Virus record (IMG/VR): IMGVR_UViG_3300046642_000884
Span: 1-64,000 of that record
Length of the DNA stretch: 64,000 nucleotides
From: a virus
Strand: one strand, 5' to 3'
Shown: in pieces, positions 63,813 to 64,000 of the stretch
Numbering within the stretch: position 1 is the stretch's first letter
How the letters are laid out: each line of letters begins with the position of its first letter
The notes under the pieces: model-generated
What the model saw: the letters and a program-made list of their open reading frames with translations, nothing else
Told to the model about the DNA's origin: nothing
The model's database searches: none
Translations under genes and position numbers: made by a program

Positions 63813-64000
63813 ATGATATTCAAACGCCACCGTAAACTCGCAACAGCTCCACAATGGCCGCGACAAAGCGATTGTATCTCATACTATGGCGATCCTCGTG
63901 GTGAAAACGGTCACTATAATCCAACCTGGGCGGCTAACCATCTTGTTCATGTTCATTGTCCCTGGGCGCTCTATATGGGTGAACAAGCAGTCCCGTATAT
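63813..64000 (+). CDS. Partial M15-like peptidase gene
   Basis: Starts ATG 63813 and runs off the window. YYGDPRGENGHYNPTWAANH then VHCPWALYM resembles phage M15-type L-Ala-D-Glu peptidases; the zinc ligands would lie beyond the edge. Confidence 0.55.
   Translation, partial: MIFKRHRKLATAPQWPRQSDCISYYGDPRGENGHYNPTWAANHLVHVHCPWALYMGEQAVPY

Noticed and set aside
1-64000. rRNA genes, insertion sequences or integrase/att sites
   Set aside because: None seen; only decayed or intact homing endonucleases represent mobile DNA.

Overview
This window looks like part of a large T4-like myovirus (contractile tail) genome, probably a jumbo phage of an alphaproteobacterium. The T4-type evidence is a block of baseplate, tail and head genes (gp53, gp48, gp4, gp2-like, gp19/gp54-like and gp26-like), the replication proteins gp32 and gp59, a gp33-like late coactivator, and many TATAAATA late-promoter boxes. 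The host inference rests on a Usg-family gene, a split (circularly permuted) tmRNA gene and an L,D-transpeptidase. All family calls come from motifs and order read by eye, without database searches.

Layout. Bases 1-11.6 kb: late structural genes on both strands, ending in a 1359-residue tail protein with peptidoglycan-hydrolase-like motifs. 11.6-18.7 kb: minus-strand replication and late-transcription genes (gp32, gp59, gp33), a holin-like protein, and a tmRNA gene at about 17.85-18.15 kb whose reading frame encodes ENDEQFPLALAA. 18.7-32.4 kb: dense minus-strand early genes, mostly tiny, with two probable restriction-modification pairs, a DUF932 protein, a lytic transglycosylase, an L,D-transpeptidase and an FkbM methyltransferase. 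32.4-37 kb: a SpoVR / YeaH / PrkA operon under a promoter that contains a perfect palindrome. 37-42.6 kb: a RecB-like nuclease, glutaredoxin, RlpA, methionine aminopeptidase and small proteins.

42.6-63 kb: an RNA-rich region. I count about 36 tRNA genes, nearly all on the minus strand with encoded CCA, together covering all 20 amino acids. They are interleaved with small secreted or membrane proteins, an RNase P RNA gene (46658-46944), a roughly 900-base structured RNA with its own promoter (57540-58440) and several unassigned structured elements. Several tRNAs are abnormal: four Arg tRNAs have the anticodon hairpin nested between the two D-stem strands, three tRNAs carry a GGCAGYA T-loop, and the Leu tRNAs lack a long variable arm. 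Protein genes here include a heptose/glycan cluster (GmhA, HddA, epimerase, glycosyltransferase), an amidinotransferase-like enzyme, a tailspike-like protein, RusA and a kinase-like protein. The right edge holds plus-strand lysis genes.

Control. Most early and RNA transcription units start at minus-strand promoters with TTGACA, a spacer of almost always 17 bases and a TATAAT-like -10, often preceded by CAGTTC. Late units start at (T)ATAAATA. In both classes some genes have ATG at or within a base or so of the expected transcription start, so they are probably translated from leaderless mRNAs. The RNA genes suggest a phage that supplies its own tRNAs, a tRNA-processing ribozyme and a ribosome-rescue RNA.
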